IMG/VR virus record: IMGVR_UViG_3300003885_000015
Coordinates: 1 to 39,595 of that record
Strand: one strand, 5' to 3'
Source of the DNA: a virus
Length of the DNA stretch: 39,595 bases
The number at the start of each line of letters is the position of its first letter. Position 1 is the first letter of the stretch. A program made the translations under genes and the position numbers. Below, piece after piece: positions 7,964-18,000 of the stretch. The notes under the pieces are model-generated. The model did no database searches. It was given only the letters and a program-made list of their open reading frames with translations, and was not told the origin of the DNA.

Positions 7964-8251
7964 ATGGGAGTAAGAGAAAGGAAAGTCGAACATTATCTAC
8001 GCGACAGGGTGAAAGAAATCGGTGGACTTTCTCGCAAGTGGGGTAAGTCTAACGTAGCTGGTGTACCTGATCAGTTGGTTTTTCTACGTGGCAGCATCTA
8101 CCTAGTTGAAATAAAAACAACCGATGGTGTATTAGAACCAGAACAAAAACGCGAACACGCTCGCATGGCCGATGTACTGATAGAAGTTTACACACTGTAC
8201 GGTCATCGTGATATTGATGAATGGGTAAAGAAAATAAATGAACGAACTTAA
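7964..8251 (+). CDS. VRR-NUC domain nuclease
   Basis: 95 residues from ATG 7964. It matches the small phage VRR-NUC (PD-(D/E)XK) nucleases: REKVExYL-like opening (RERKVEHYLRD), GGLSRKWGKS, GVPDQLVFL with the catalytic Asp, and YLVEIKTTDG with Glu-x-Lys, then the helix EQKREHARM. Stand-alone VRR-NUC proteins act as structure-specific nucleases, often next to helicases, as here: its 3' end overlaps the helicase start by 14 bp. I prefer the 7964 start because AAAAGGA lies 6 nt upstream. An in-frame ATG at 7889 would add 25 residues, mostly hydrophobic (AISVLVTIMFYFLV), making a membrane-anchored form. That start lacks a clear SD but lies only 5 nt after the previous gene. Confidence 0.88.
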   Translation: MGVRERKVEHYLRDRVKEIGGLSRKWGKSNVAGVPDQLVFLRGSIYLVEIKTTDGVLEPEQKREHARMADVLIEVYTLYGHRDIDEWVKKINERT

Positions 8252-10676
8252 ACCAAGTGATTTATTTGCTTATCAACGTGAGTCGATCATACACCAACTG
8301 AATCACGTTGATTCGGTACTATGGCTTGGTATGGGGCTTGGTAAAACACCGATTACGTTAACTACTATCGTCGATAGAATGAGAGCTGGTCATGTCAAAA
8401 AGGTATTGATTTTCGGCACACTGAGAATCATTCAAAGTGTGTGGCGTAAAGAGGCTTTGAAATGGACTCACACCAGTCATTTAAAATTCAGCATCATTAA
8501 TGGGACTAAGCAGGCAAGGACTAAATCATTGTTTGAGGAAGCTGATATTTACATGATCAACTACGACAACATGAACTGGTTAGCTGAAACTCTGGATCAT
8601 TATTATTTTTCACAAGATTTAGAAAACCCGTTTCAAATGATTGTCTATGATGAAATTACAAGATTGAAAAAAAGCACCACGTTAAGAATGGCCGGTGGTA
8701 ATCGGGATCGCATAGACAGACGTGGTGAAGTGCATAAGATTAAAGTCACTGGGTGGAACAAGTTCGTTAACTTATTCAAATATCGAGCTGGTCTGACAGG
8801 CACACCAGCATCGAATGGTTACATTGATCTACATGGTCAGTACTTGGTGATTGACGGTGGTGAACGCCTTGGTAAATTTATCACGACTTACAGACAGGAG
8901 TATTTCACTAAAAGTTATGACGGTTGGGGCTACACACCAACACAACTTGGTAAAGCCGCTATTGTAAGTAAGATATCAGACATTACGCTCAAAATGGATA
9001 GTAAAGATTATCTTGATTTACCAGCCGTCAAAGTTACAAACCATTTAGTCGACCTGCCTAAAAATGTGTGGAAATCTTATAAAGAATTAGAAAAAACTTT
9101 GTTCACTCAACTGGAGTCAGGTGTTGATATTGAGCTGTCAAATAAAACCAGTTTATCAAATAAAATATTACAGTTTTGTAATGGCAGTCCTTACATTAAC
9201 CCAATGGAACCTGAGTTCGATGTTATGCACGATGCCAAACTGGATGAGTTAATGAACATCGTTACTGAGGCTGCTGGTTCACCTGTGTTATGCAGTTATT
9301 CGTTTAAAGCAGATGCACAGCGAATCATGAAAAAAATGAAAAAATTTAAACCGGTGAACTTAACTGAAAGTCCGTCAAGGCTCACAGGTAGCATCATCGA
9401 CAAATGGAACAAAGGTGAAATAAAATTATTAATAGGTCATCCTGCATGCTTGCACCCTGACACCCTGCTATTGACCGAACGGCGTGGGTGGATTAAACTC
9501 ATTGACATCAGTGTAACTGAAAAAGTATTTGACGGTGTTGATTTTGTATCTCACGGTGGTTGTTTGTATTCAGGCTATAAAGAAGTAAATAATCTTTTTG
9601 GTGTAACTATGACACACAACCATAGATTACTAATATCAGGTAAATGGGTGGAATCATGTAATGTTGAAAATTGTGAAAATATTAAAAAAGAAGCATTATA
9701 CAAATACAAAGGCAATGACAAATACCTTAGCAAAATGTTTACATTGCGGGGCAATATCAGAAATCCTCAAACAGAATGTAACAAAACACAACCGTTTAAA
9801 AAGAGAATATTGTCAACACTGTATCAGAGAAAATTATCACAACATGACAAACACTCGAATATGGAGAATATGGCAAGGAATGATTCGTCGTTCAAAAAAC
9901 CCATTAGACAAAAATTATGCAGGTCGTGGGATAAGCGTGTGCGAAAGCTGGTTGGATTTCAAAACGTTTTACACCGATATGCACAAAACATACAGAAGCA
10001 ATTTGACTATCGAAAGAATAGATGTGAACAAGGGTTATTCAAAAGAAAACTGTACGTGGGTCACAATGCTTATGCAACAGTCGAACAAAAGAACAACACG
10101 ATTTTTAATCTACAAAGGTTCAAAAATACATCTAGCAGGGTTATGCCGTTTAACAGGGTTGAGCAAAACGAAATTAAAAATGAGATTAGACCGGGGGATG
10201 ACAGCGGATCAAGCGGTGACAGACGCAATGAACTCACCTTACGGAAAAAGTACGAACCCGAAAAACAAGGCAAAAAGAGAGTTAAGAAAAACCATGTCTA
10301 TGACTTAGTTGATTGTGGTCCACGTCACCGATTCTTAATCAAAAATGCAAAAGGTGAAGTGTTCACATCACATAACTCAATGGGCCATGGGATTGATGGT
10401 CTACAGTACTCAGGCAGTATTGTTGTTTGGTTTGGTTTGAACTGGTCACTTGAGTTGTACGAACAAATGAACGGACGCATCAATCGACTTGGGCAAACCA
10501 AACCTGTATCAATCATTCGTATACTTTGCAGAGACACAATTGACCTTATTGTTGCAATCAGACTTGACGGCAAGTACAACACTCAAGAAGGTTTAAAAGC
10601 AGAAGTTGACAAGTATAGAGGCGTTCAACCAGTTCAATCATTTTTAACAGCTCAGCCAGTTGTTAGTTTTTTATAA
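8238..10676 (+). CDS. SNF2-type phage helicase interrupted by an intein
   Basis: 812 residues; about 502 after intein removal. Helicase motifs: I GMGLGKT (31-37), II YDEITRLK (D138/E139), III LTGTP (186-190), and VI GRINRLGQ (746-753). Motif V reads HPA...SMGHGIDGLQ across the insertion: residues 404-713 are an intein placed exactly inside the conserved HPAS-GHG motif, a catalytic-site position typical of inteins. Superfamily 2 SNF2-like helicases with this ending (WFGLNWSLELYEQ) are common in phage replication operons beside VRR-NUC. The C-terminus reads QPVQSFLTAQPVVSFL, two copies of the short motif also seen in the primase linker. The start overlaps the nuclease gene. Splicing itself is inferred from intact junction residues. 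Confidence 0.9.
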   Translation: MNELKPSDLFAYQRESIIHQLNHVDSVLWLGMGLGKTPITLTTIVDRMRAGHVKKVLIFGTLRIIQSVWRKEALKWTHTSHLKFSIINGTKQARTKSLFEEADIYMINYDNMNWLAETLDHYYFSQDLENPFQMIVYDEITRLKKSTTLRMAGGNRDRIDRRGEVHKIKVTGWNKFVNLFKYRAGLTGTPASNGYIDLHGQYLVIDGGERLGKFITTYRQEYFTKSYDGWGYTPTQLGKAAIVSKISDITLKMDSKDYLDLPAVKVTNHLVDLPKNVWKSYKELEKTLFTQLESGVDIELSNKTSLSNKILQFCNGSPYINPMEPEFDVMHDAKLDELMNIVTEAAGSPVLCSYSFKADAQRIMKKMKKFKPVNLTESPSRLTGSIIDKWNKGEIKLLIGHPACLHPDTLLLTERRGWIKLIDISVTEKVFDGVDFVSHGGCLYSGYKEVNNLFGVTMTHNHRLLISGKWVESCNVENCENIKKEALYKYKGNDKYLSKMFTLRGNIRNPQTECNKTQPFKKRILSTLYQRKLSQHDKHSNMENMARNDSSFKKPIRQKLCRSWDKRVRKLVGFQNVLHRYAQNIQKQFDYRKNRCEQGLFKRKLYVGHNAYATVEQKNNTIFNLQRFKNTSSRVMPFNRVEQNEIKNEIRPGDDSGSSGDRRNELTLRKKYEPEKQGKKRVKKNHVYDLVDCGPRHRFLIKNAKGEVFTSHNSMGHGIDGLQYSGSIVVWFGLNWSLELYEQMNGRINRLGQTKPVSIIRILCRDTIDLIVAIRLDGKYNTQEGLKAEVDKYRGVQPVQSFLTAQPVVSFL
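9447..10376 (+). other. Intein coding segment within the helicase gene
   Basis: 310 codons. Block A starts at Cys1 (CLHPDTLLLTERRGW) and block B is GVTMTHNHRLLI with the Thr-x-x-His. Block F is HVYDLVDCGPRHRFLIK, and block G ends TSHN followed by Ser as the first C-extein residue. Cys1, the penultimate His, the terminal Asn and the Ser+1 are all present, so class 1 splicing looks possible. The roughly 200 codons between B and F are open in this frame but read as a Lys/Arg-rich sequence with no endonuclease motif. The endonuclease is instead encoded in the +1 frame over the same DNA. Removing 9447-10376 joins HPA to SMGHG in frame. Confidence 0.9.
9715..10308 (+). CDS. HNH-type homing endonuclease encoded out of frame inside the intein
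   Basis: 197 residues from ATG 9715, with AAAGG just upstream. An in-frame ATG at 9661 would give 215 residues but has a weaker SD. The frame is +1 to the helicase/intein frame. It starts with a two-CxxC zinc region (CLHC, CQHC). The family core follows: IWRIWQGMIRRSKNP, NYAGRGISVCESW, LTIERIDVNKGY, ENCTWVT. It ends with a DNA-binding tail (LAGLCRLTGLSKTKLKMRLDRGM) like the helix-turn-helix tails of phage HNH homing enzymes. Role: cut intein-less helicase alleles to spread the intein. Because it is not fused to the intein it would have to be made as a separate protein from an internal start. Its recognisable motifs all lie in this frame, and none in the helicase frame. Confidence 0.85.
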   Translation: MTNTLAKCLHCGAISEILKQNVTKHNRLKREYCQHCIRENYHNMTNTRIWRIWQGMIRRSKNPLDKNYAGRGISVCESWLDFKTFYTDMHKTYRSNLTIERIDVNKGYSKENCTWVTMLMQQSNKRTTRFLIYKGSKIHLAGLCRLTGLSKTKLKMRLDRGMTADQAVTDAMNSPYGKSTNPKNKAKRELRKTMSMT

Positions 10677-10691
10677 AAAGGAATTTGCATC

Positions 10692-10997
10692 ATGTTAGTA
10701 CTAAAAAGGAAAAAAGGTCAACGAATTGTCATGGTCAACAATGGTGCGTTGAGTTACGTAAAACTGCTTAGTTTCAGGGAAGGAGACAGTGCAGTAATCT
10801 CAATTAAGACAAATGGGAATGAAACTTACAAAACGCATCAGGTTAAACTCCGCGAAAATTTATTAATCCACGATAGTATTACCATTTACATTGTCGACAT
10901 ATTTAAGTTTTTTGTAAAAGTCGGCATTGATGCACCGAAGAGTGTCATCGTGGATCGTGAAGAAATACACTTGAAAAAAATAAAAAGTGTTAATTAA
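10692..10997 (+). CDS. CsrA/RsmA-like RNA-binding protein, apparently a two-unit fusion
   Basis: 101 residues, against about 60 for ordinary CsrA. The N-terminus MLVLKRKKGQRIVM matches CsrA strand 1, and the C-terminus VKVGIDAPKSVIVDREEIHL matches strands 3-5, including VxREEI with the RNA-contacting Arg. Between them lies extra sequence that itself resembles CsrA strands 2-3 (LSYVKLLSFREGDSAVISI) and a second strand 1-2 (ENLLIHDSITIYIVDI). So the chain can be read as two CsrA units, the first lacking its end and the second lacking its start. CsrA works as a dimer whose RNA site combines strand 1 of one subunit with strand 5 of the other, so this could fold as a one-chain dimer with one complete site. 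SD AAGGAA lies 7 nt before the ATG. It is the last gene of the replication operon. Confidence 0.7.
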   Translation: MLVLKRKKGQRIVMVNNGALSYVKLLSFREGDSAVISIKTNGNETYKTHQVKLRENLLIHDSITIYIVDIFKFFVKVGIDAPKSVIVDREEIHLKKIKSVN

Positions 10998-12036
10998 GAA
11001 TCTCGTAATATAAATCATGAAGTTTTGCATTCCTTGTTACTGTATCAGAGTGTTGTATTCTGAGTTCAAAAGTCCTTGTTGTATTAATTAGAATTGGAGG
11101 ACTTATGATTGGAAAAGCTACACCAGTAGAATCGTTTACAAGCCTGGAGTAACCCACTGATGCGAAAGTGTCTGTATCAAGAATAAATACTTCCCAATTA
11201 ACGGTCGCAGGTGCATTTGAATCTGCTGATACGAATGCTGATAGCCTGATGTATGTACCAACGGGTACATTGAAAACAAATGAACCACTTACACCTGCAC
11301 TAAAAACGCTTATCAAATCATCTTTGATAATATTATCGTAATTCATAATAATCAACCCACTGACAGGGATTGGTATATCAGCACCACTGTATGTGACATG
11401 CCCTAGTTTAAGCAGACCTGAACCGGGAGGCCCCGGATCACCTTGAACACCTTGAACACCTTGGTTGCCTTGAACACCTTGGTTGCCTTGAGCACCCGGA
11501 TCACCTTGAATACCCTGTGGTCCCTGCGGCCCTGAAGCATTTGGTGTGACAATCAAGTCGCCATTACTGTCAAACCCTAAAATCAGACCGGCTCGATCAA
11601 CCTCGTCTTCTTGAATTTCAAAATTACCACCATCGAGGTCGTGAGATTTTGAAAATGAAAAACACCGACTTACTAAATCAACTAATTGCCTAAGGACATA
11701 AGTGATTCGATCCATTTGATTTTCATGAATTTCTGGGAAAAATGCACCTTGAGAAGTGAATTCTGTTAACTGAGTTGAAGGGTATTCGGCTCTTATATAG
11801 ATGATTTCACCAATAGGCAATGCACCAGCTAGAAGTGAGATAAAACCAGAGGAACCAGAAGATGAAACTGTATAGTCAGTACTCGCGATCAATTTCACCT
11901 GAGTATCTGCTAAATCAGTTTGATAAACTGCTACCTCTGAGGTATCAGTCCCCGGCCTAAAGCTGAAGTAATAAATATTTGTAGTACCATCACCTGTAAA
12001 TGGCCCTGATGTGATGCTTACGTTTGGAACTGTCAT
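10990..12036 (-). CDS. Tail fibre, T7-fibre-like N-terminus with collagen-like repeats
   Basis: 348 residues. Residues 1 to about 130 match the T7-type tail fibre attachment domain (SGPFTGDGTTNIYYFSF, DYTVSSSG, IIYIRAEYPSTQLTEF, HENQMDRITYVLRQL). Residues 169-207 are uninterrupted Gly-x-y collagen-like triplets (GPQGPQGIQGDPG start), predicted to trimerise. The C-terminal 140 residues are beta-rich (GSFVFNVPVGTYIRLSAFV) and could be a trimeric receptor-binding head of jelly-roll type. It is the last gene of the leftward virion block and is probably the host-recognition protein. Its stop overlaps the CsrA-like gene tail to tail by 8 bp, with no terminator between. The triplet DNA contains short direct repeats (ACACCTTGGTTGCCTTGA type). 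Confidence 0.85.
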   Translation of the reverse strand: MTVPNVSITSGPFTGDGTTNIYYFSFRPGTDTSEVAVYQTDLADTQVKLIASTDYTVSSSGSSGFISLLAGALPIGEIIYIRAEYPSTQLTEFTSQGAFFPEIHENQMDRITYVLRQLVDLVSRCFSFSKSHDLDGGNFEIQEDEVDRAGLILGFDSNGDLIVTPNASGPQGPQGIQGDPGAQGNQGVQGNQGVQGVQGDPGPPGSGLLKLGHVTYSGADIPIPVSGLIIMNYDNIIKDDLISVFSAGVSGSFVFNVPVGTYIRLSAFVSADSNAPATVNWEVFILDTDTFASVGYSRLVNDSTGVAFPIISPPILINTTRTFELRIQHSDTVTRNAKLHDLYYEILN

Positions 12037-12037
12037 T

Positions 12038-15000
12038 TTATAAATCCCTCTTAGGGCCGAAACCTAGTTCTTGAAAAGTGAACTTTTCACCATCAACAAT
12101 CACTTCTTCTAAATGTTCACCAGTCGCCCATGCTTGACTGACACCGGGTATACCAAGACCTGCACCTATGAGTTTCGTCACACCTTTGACGCTTGCTTTC
12201 GTAATCTCTTTATCAGTCACAGCGCCTTCAATCAATCTCGGTAAAGATTCAACACCGGACTTGATGATTGATGCTATTGGTGAAATATTATAACCAAAAC
12301 CACCACCAAGTGAACTAGCCACATCACGAACCAAAGGAATAGATGCTGCTGGGTACATTGCTACTTTGGTCAACATTTTTTGAAGTCGTTCATCTTCATC
12401 ATTGCCGTCTGGTGCAGACAATTCATCTCTCATCATCATGTCGAACAACACAGGTAGCGTGTAAAGGAATATCAGTTTTGCAGCAACACCTGTGACAGAC
12501 GTGTCACCAGATTTAACACCACGGCCAAAATCTCGCTGTTGGTTCCAGAACGCACTGAAGAACGTCATAAACATGGTGAGCATTTTACCCGTTTCTGCTT
12601 GACCTCGTGAGATTCTGGCCATGTCTTTAATCGCACCAGAGCCTTGCACATTCTCAACTACAAAATCGGCATATTCAAACGCTTTCTTTTCGTCTCCGGA
12701 CAATTTCATTTCTTTGATATAAGCAGAATGCCAACTAGGTATGTCAACCATGTAAAATTGGGTATAAGCAATGTGCTTCATTGACACTTCTTGAGCCCAT
12801 GCCAGTTTACCGCTTTTACCCTCAAGCAACTGCATTGCATTTTTTATTTCACGATCCATTGTTTTCGTTCGATGTTTCAGTATTTTTGAATTACTCATTG
12901 CGAAATTTTGAGCACTTCGCATTGACTCACGACTGCCTAAAACAGTCCGCAGTGCTTGAAAGTAGTTTACTGAACCCACTTCACCAATGGTGTTAAATGC
13001 GCCTGATATCTGAATAACGCCAGTTGATACTTTGAACCCCATTGCACCAAGTGTTGTACCAAAGCGAAGTCGCTGGAACACACTGTCCCAAAACATTTTT
13101 GCAGGTGATTCACGACCGTCTTTGGCAATATCATTAACCCACGGAATCAATTGATCGTATTCATTTTCGCCAATACTAGCAACTATCTGATCACGAACAC
13201 GCTTATCTCTTACCAATTTATTCGTTTGGCGTACAGCGTCATGGTGGGTGATATAGTGAATAGTTTCTTGAAAATGAGAGGCTATAACGTCCATACTCAA
13301 TCGAATGGGGTCATAGAACTTAGTTCGCTCATTCGTTGCACCAGCGTTAACTGAGGCTTGAATACTGGCAGTCCCGCCGAAAAGCATAGAATCAGTTTGA
13401 GCGTTAATCTTTTCTTCACGTTTTCGTGCTGCATCACTTCGCAGTGGGTCATATTTGACCGGGTAATAACCACCTGATAGTTCCATACCATCGTATTTAT
13501 CACCAATGGGTTTGACTGGTACAGCTATCACTTTCGGTGGTGCAAGCCCAGTTGTTCTTTTATGCACTTCTGCCAATGGATCATACAGCGTATTCATCTG
13601 CTTCCAAACCAGTTGAACAAATAACCAATCTTCTTTTTCCATGTGTTGCAGAACAGATTGCAGTATTCTATTGTCAAAACTGATATCCGATTCAATTTCA
13701 GGGTCAGCCCACTGCTCACCAAGTAGAAATTTTCTTAAATTCCCTTCATTCCCAGTGTTAAGTGCGATTGCAATGATCTCATCACCTTTGAGATTACCCG
13801 TGTGACCTGCTCGACCTTTGATCTCAGGAATGAAAAATGTCTTATTATGGCGTTTTATGGTTTCTTTCGATCTAGCTTTGATTGCTTTCATCACCGGTTC
13901 AGCGGCGCTTTTCCACAATGTCAGTGAGTTGGTGTAAGCCGTGTTGAAGTTTTGAACTAATGCCCGGTGACTTATCCCTACACGCTCACCGCCATCAAGC
14001 CACGAGGCCATCCAAGGGATTTTTGTCATTTGAGCCATCGCCCAACGTGACCATTCAACCGGTTTTGCCGGTGCATCTGCTCTGCTGGCGTTGACTTGGA
14101 ATTTGTCCCCGCTCTTATTCACACTGTCCATGCCACCAGTCCATTCAGTGACAAAATCATCGAAATCAACTCGTTCTTGATCGACTGTTATTTTATTTGA
14201 ATAAACTGCGACATGCTCCAAGTTCACCAATGAGTCATTGATGCCTTGAAGTTTGGCAAAGGGGATTTTTTTCCAATGGGTGATGAACTCACCATCGAGT
14301 ACTTCATTCGATAGCATCAACTGATCACCATCATCTTCAAGACGGTTTTTCACCCACAAGTTGATATCATCAATTTTCTTGATTGAGGTAGATTTTCTAA
14401 ATTCAAACCGCGATAGGATTCGTTCTATTTGTTCCCAGTACTGATTACCGGCCTTTCTGATCGCCAGTTGAACTTTCTTCTTTTTATACCTTGCAGTGCG
14501 TTTAACGATCTTCAGTGTTTCTTTTTTCGCATTGGTTGCAGCAACACCAAGGTAGAAGTTAACCACCTGTTGAAGTTTGGCCGCACTTGCACCCGTCTTG
14601 TCACCTTTGGCAAGCAATTTGGCCGACAGTTGAGCCGCTTTTATTTCTGCTTTGCGGTACTTATTCGGGAAAATCTCAGTGAAGGATAATTTGCCAATGT
14701 TGATGATCGCGTTTTCTTTTATTGTTTGACGATCAATTTTTGGCAAACTCGTGTTACGCGACAGCATCTTGAGTTCTTTCAACATCAACTCTGCACGACT
14801 TTCATCTTGAACAGCAATATCCGCTTCAAGACCGATTGAACCATCGTTGAGAATATCACCATGACGTTCAACCATGATTTTTTCAGCGTTTGCATTTGCA
14901 ACATCAGCAATCGGTGGTGCAACTATTAACGCGTTAAGCATCTCAGCACCAGAAGGATAATCGAATAGTGCAGCAGCCTCATTCGGGTGAACCGAACGCT

Positions 15001-18000
15001 TACTATTTGATACCATGTCCTTGAGTTCAACCGGTACAACGACCGATTTAACATTGCTTTTGCTGGTTTTCTTAACACCCACTATATCGCGTACTGCACT
15101 GCGATTCAGTTTGACATCAACTAAGCCGATTGAATTGTCCAACGTGTTTATTTTAGCTTGATCAATGCGAATCAGTTCGTTAAGTTCGTCAACCTCAAGT
15201 GCTAGTTTATCATCAACAAGACGATCGTTATTACTGAGTATATTACGAACATGAGTAGCAGAATCGGAGTTTGAGTTTTTTCCACCATCGATGTTTTTTG
15301 AGTTAAGTAATAAGGTAACTGCTTCAAGTGTCATACCGCCTTTAATTCTGAATAATGGTTTTTTACCGAAACGGGTATTATTATCAGTAGAATCAATCCC
15401 GACAATTTTCATACTTTCTCGGTTTAACCCGCCGTGTAGTGCAATGAACTTACCAATGCTTTCATTTTTTGATCTTAGTTTCCTGACTGACCTCTTAGCA
15501 TTCTCAACACCTTTTGTTAATTTACTTATTTCAGTTTCGATGTGTTCAGTTGATACATTGGATTTTAAACGATTGCCAACTTGATATATTTTTCTGACTT
15601 TTAATTTTTCAATCTCATCAAGAATAATGATGTCTTTTTCTTCTTTCCAGTGTTCCTCACTTCTTTGAGTTAACTGCTTAACTATTTTATCGCGCAATGT
15701 TTCAACTTGCTTATCATCAGACTCTTGCTCTTTGAGTTGATGATCTTCAAATTGTTTTTCAGTCATACCCGCCATTGTTGCATCGGTGAACAACGGTTCA
15801 AGTTTCATTCGTGCTTGTGCTTGTGCAATTTGTTCCTCAGTGGCTATCAAGCTGTCAAAAAATCGTCGGGCATTGTCATCAAGATTAACGTTGAGGCTGT
15901 CAACACCTTCTCGATCAATCATACGTTTATATAAGTTGGTCATCCATCGAGCGAGCGACCGGAACACTTCACGCAACTCAACCGATGGCGCTTTACCTTC
16001 CATCAGATATTTTTCAAAACCACGTGCTAATTGTTCATGAGTCGCACGTTTGATGTGCACATCTTTTGCTGTATCACCCGTGGTTTTATCAACCAAGAAT
16101 GCAGTCACGTCATCGGTGGTAACACCGTTGCCTGCTTCTTTAGCCACGTCACTTGAGTTTCGTTCAAACCAGTTGTTCATGCTCTCAAGCATTGCACCAT
16201 CGGTTTTAATTTCCATTTCATAAGTGAAGTGGGCGAACTCGTGCATGAAAGTTGATTCATTCGACGTTTCATTCAATCGAATAACTGAGTTCACTGGGTC
16301 ATAGTAACCACGATCATCTTGTGTCAGTGCTTTATCGAGTCGTTTGCGTTCACCAGTAAACACACCTTCGATAGTCAAATTCGATTCGTCAAAAACTTCT
16401 GTGATGGTTTTATTATCACGTTCGGCTTTTGCCTCAGCCCATAACGGTACAATCTCAGCCATAACGGAAGCGTCTTTGACTGTCACTCGACCAGTATCAA
16501 CCAGTTGATCTCGAACCGTGTTAAATATTTTTTCTGAGCTGACTTCTATATCAGTTCGTTCACCGGCTTTTGCCATGAGCGATTGAATATAACTTTCATT
16601 TTCTTTTTTTGTTTCGGCTTCTCGGAAGGGTGATGTTGAATCTGCATCAAGCGTCATGCCTTCACGAAGTTCATCAAAATGCTTCGTATCAGCAATCTCA
16701 GTGGCGAAGTCAGCCAACGGTATCTGAATATCAGTTCCGGTTGCCATCGCTTCTCGTGCTTGCTTGATTAACAAAGAAAGTGCGACATCTTTTTCAATAT
16801 CTTTTGGTGAAAACTCTTGAAGGTATGCGTCTACTTTTTCACTGTCGATGAAAACGGTGGTGTTATCTTCATCACCAACACGCTCGACAAACTCTTTAAA
16901 GTTTTCTTTATCTCGCTCTTTTGATTTTGAGTTTTTAACATCTTCGTTGAGCTGATCAATTTGTTTTTGTTCTTGCTCTGACTTCCTGATTCGTTGATTA
17001 TTTTCAACCGTGGCACTGATTACTGTACCGGGTGAGGAAAGCACCAACGATGCTTGAAATGCTTTTTTACCAGCCTCAGCCACTTGTTCTGCATGTTCAT
17101 CACTGAAAATATTACTCAGAATTTTAGACAAGTCTTGTTCAGTGAATGAATCGTTATCCACAAACTTAGCAACATCACCACCGAGTAATTTAACTGACTC
17201 TTGTATCATCTCAGTCAATGTTTCAGCGGCGACAGCGACAGCATATCGACTAGCGATCCTGGTCATTAATTGACGACCTGACTCACTGGCAATTTGATCA
17301 CCCACTTTCTTTTTAATCATCGCTCGCATGACCGGTGTGACAGTACGACCAAGTGCAGCAAGGGCAAGTGACTCAAGCATTGCATTGATTAAACCAACGG
17401 CAACCGCTGCACCGCCGGCTATTTTTTGATTAATGACATTGCCTTTATCATCCTTGAATGCTGAGAAATCAAGGAATGCGCTACCGGCTTCAATGTCAAA
17501 AGCGCCTTTGGCAATGCCAACTCGACCAGCGAATTTAGCACCAAGTAAACCAGCGGTAGCACCCGTGGCAATTGCGCCGGGGCCAGTCACAGCACCCACA
17601 GCTAGACCACCTAACGCAGCCGTAGCACCACCAGCGGCGGCGAAAAGAAGACCTTCTGCCACTATCTCATAAATAACCGGCAGTTGTTCAGCGGCAACCA
17701 CAGGTGATTCTGCAAAAAAACCAAGTTCGGAACCTTCGACTTTCAAATTTTCCCTGATCTCATCGAGTCGTTTCAACTGAGGATCGACAAGATTCAGTTC
17801 ACTTATTGGTAAAATGGTATCAAGTGCATCAGGGTTAATCTGAGTACCGTCACTGATCACACCATTGATCACACCATCGGGTGAGTCCAATGTTTTGAAT
17901 AATCGGTCTAATCCTATCTCAGCCATTTCAACCGACAGTTGACCTTTCTCAAAACCACGGGCTAAATCTGATCCGTAATCTTTTACTGAGGTGAACGTGT

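Noticed and set aside
9661-10308. HNH ORF as a chance shadow of the helicase
   Set aside because: It has two CxxC pairs and the full GRGI-VC-W, LTIERID, ENC-WVT family pattern, while the helicase frame over the same DNA has none.
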